Positions 13,571 through 13,606 of a DNA stretch of 13,606 nucleotides are shown piece by piece. How positions within the stretch are numbered: the first letter of the stretch is position 1; each line of letters begins with the position of its first letter. The notes under the pieces are model-generated. The model did no database searches, had not been told where the DNA came from, and saw only the letters and a program-made list of their open reading frames with translations. This stretch comes from Chersky-822 sp035509195 (GTDB taxonomy: Bacteria > Actinomycetota > Actinomycetes > Streptosporangiales > Streptosporangiaceae), in contig DATJLT010000241.1 of the NCBI GenBank assembly GCA_035509195.1, positions 1-13,606 on the forward strand, written 5' to 3'. A program made the translations under genes and the position numbers.

Positions 13571-13606
13571 GGCCGGGGCCGGGGGCGGGGGCGGGGCCGG
13601 GGCCGG
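13571..13606 (+). repeat. Pure G+C low-complexity tail, G-quadruplex-prone
   Basis: 36 bp with no A or T. The plus strand has five G-runs of four or five bases (13575-13578, 13581-13585, 13587-13591, 13593-13596, 13599-13602) separated by one or two C, which meets the usual G-quadruplex pattern. It also forms GGCC/GGCC hairpins. It runs off the window end, so its full length is unknown. Confidence 0.7.

Larger units (their letters stand above)
13135..13606. other. Intergenic stretch with no convincing gene; repeat- and G-rich
   Basis: About 470 bp upstream of the tRNA. Open frames here (for example minus 13120-13485 and plus 13256-13489) are compositional: they run through the tRNA or the tandem repeats, give low-complexity Arg/Pro/Gly/Cys peptides and have no recognisable domain. 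Visible structure includes an imperfect 22-bp dyad (13302-13323), a 24-bp tandem duplication (13343-13390), a 14-bp direct repeat, six ATGCTG/CAGCAT motifs and a pure G+C tail. Confidence 0.7.

Overview
The window looks like chromosomal DNA of a high-GC Gram-positive bacterium (Actinomycetota). The evidence is the G+C-rich composition, frequent GTG starts, a small-type SRP RNA gene directly upstream of dnaX, and an actinobacterial style of secreted protein. I cannot name the genus from the sequence.

Layout, left to right. Positions 1-1232 (minus) hold the first ~410 codons of dnaX, cut by the window edge, with the SRP RNA gene ffs just upstream (about 1258-1351, minus). Next comes a 40-bp perfect palindrome (1430-1469), 15 bp before a plus-strand gene (1485-2975). 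That gene encodes an archaeal-type ATPase joined to a winged helix and a PD-(D/E)XK-like nuclease domain (ATPase_2/DUF234 type). It appears to use more AT-rich codons than its neighbours, so it may be acquired.

From 12851 down to 2905, seven minus-strand genes are packed with overlaps or gaps of 28 bp or less: a 1299-aa secreted multidomain protein, a D-2-hydroxyacid dehydrogenase, an acyl-CoA synthetase-type ligase, an OmpR-family response regulator, a HAMP histidine kinase with almost no extracytoplasmic loop, a polytopic DUF4153/DUF4173-type membrane protein, and a two-TM PLDc_N-type small membrane protein. The spacing suggests one or a few co-transcribed units. The regulator-kinase pair sits next to two membrane proteins and probably forms an envelope-sensing module with them. 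The dehydrogenase and ligase overlap by 8 bp and probably act on related carboxylic acids of unknown identity. The last gene of the array runs 71 bp into the 3' end of the convergent ATPase gene.

Positions 12852-13046 are intergenic and hold a notable inverted-repeat element. A tRNA-Ser(GGA) with encoded CCA lies at 13047-13134 (minus). The final ~470 bp have no convincing gene but contain tandem repeats, dyads, a cluster of ATGCTG/CAGCAT motifs and a G-quadruplex-prone tail.

The most unusual items are the seven-fold four-cysteine repeat architecture of the secreted protein, the palindrome in front of the ATPase-nuclease gene, and the IR element upstream of the secreted-protein gene. I see no clear evidence of a complete, known defence system or CRISPR array.
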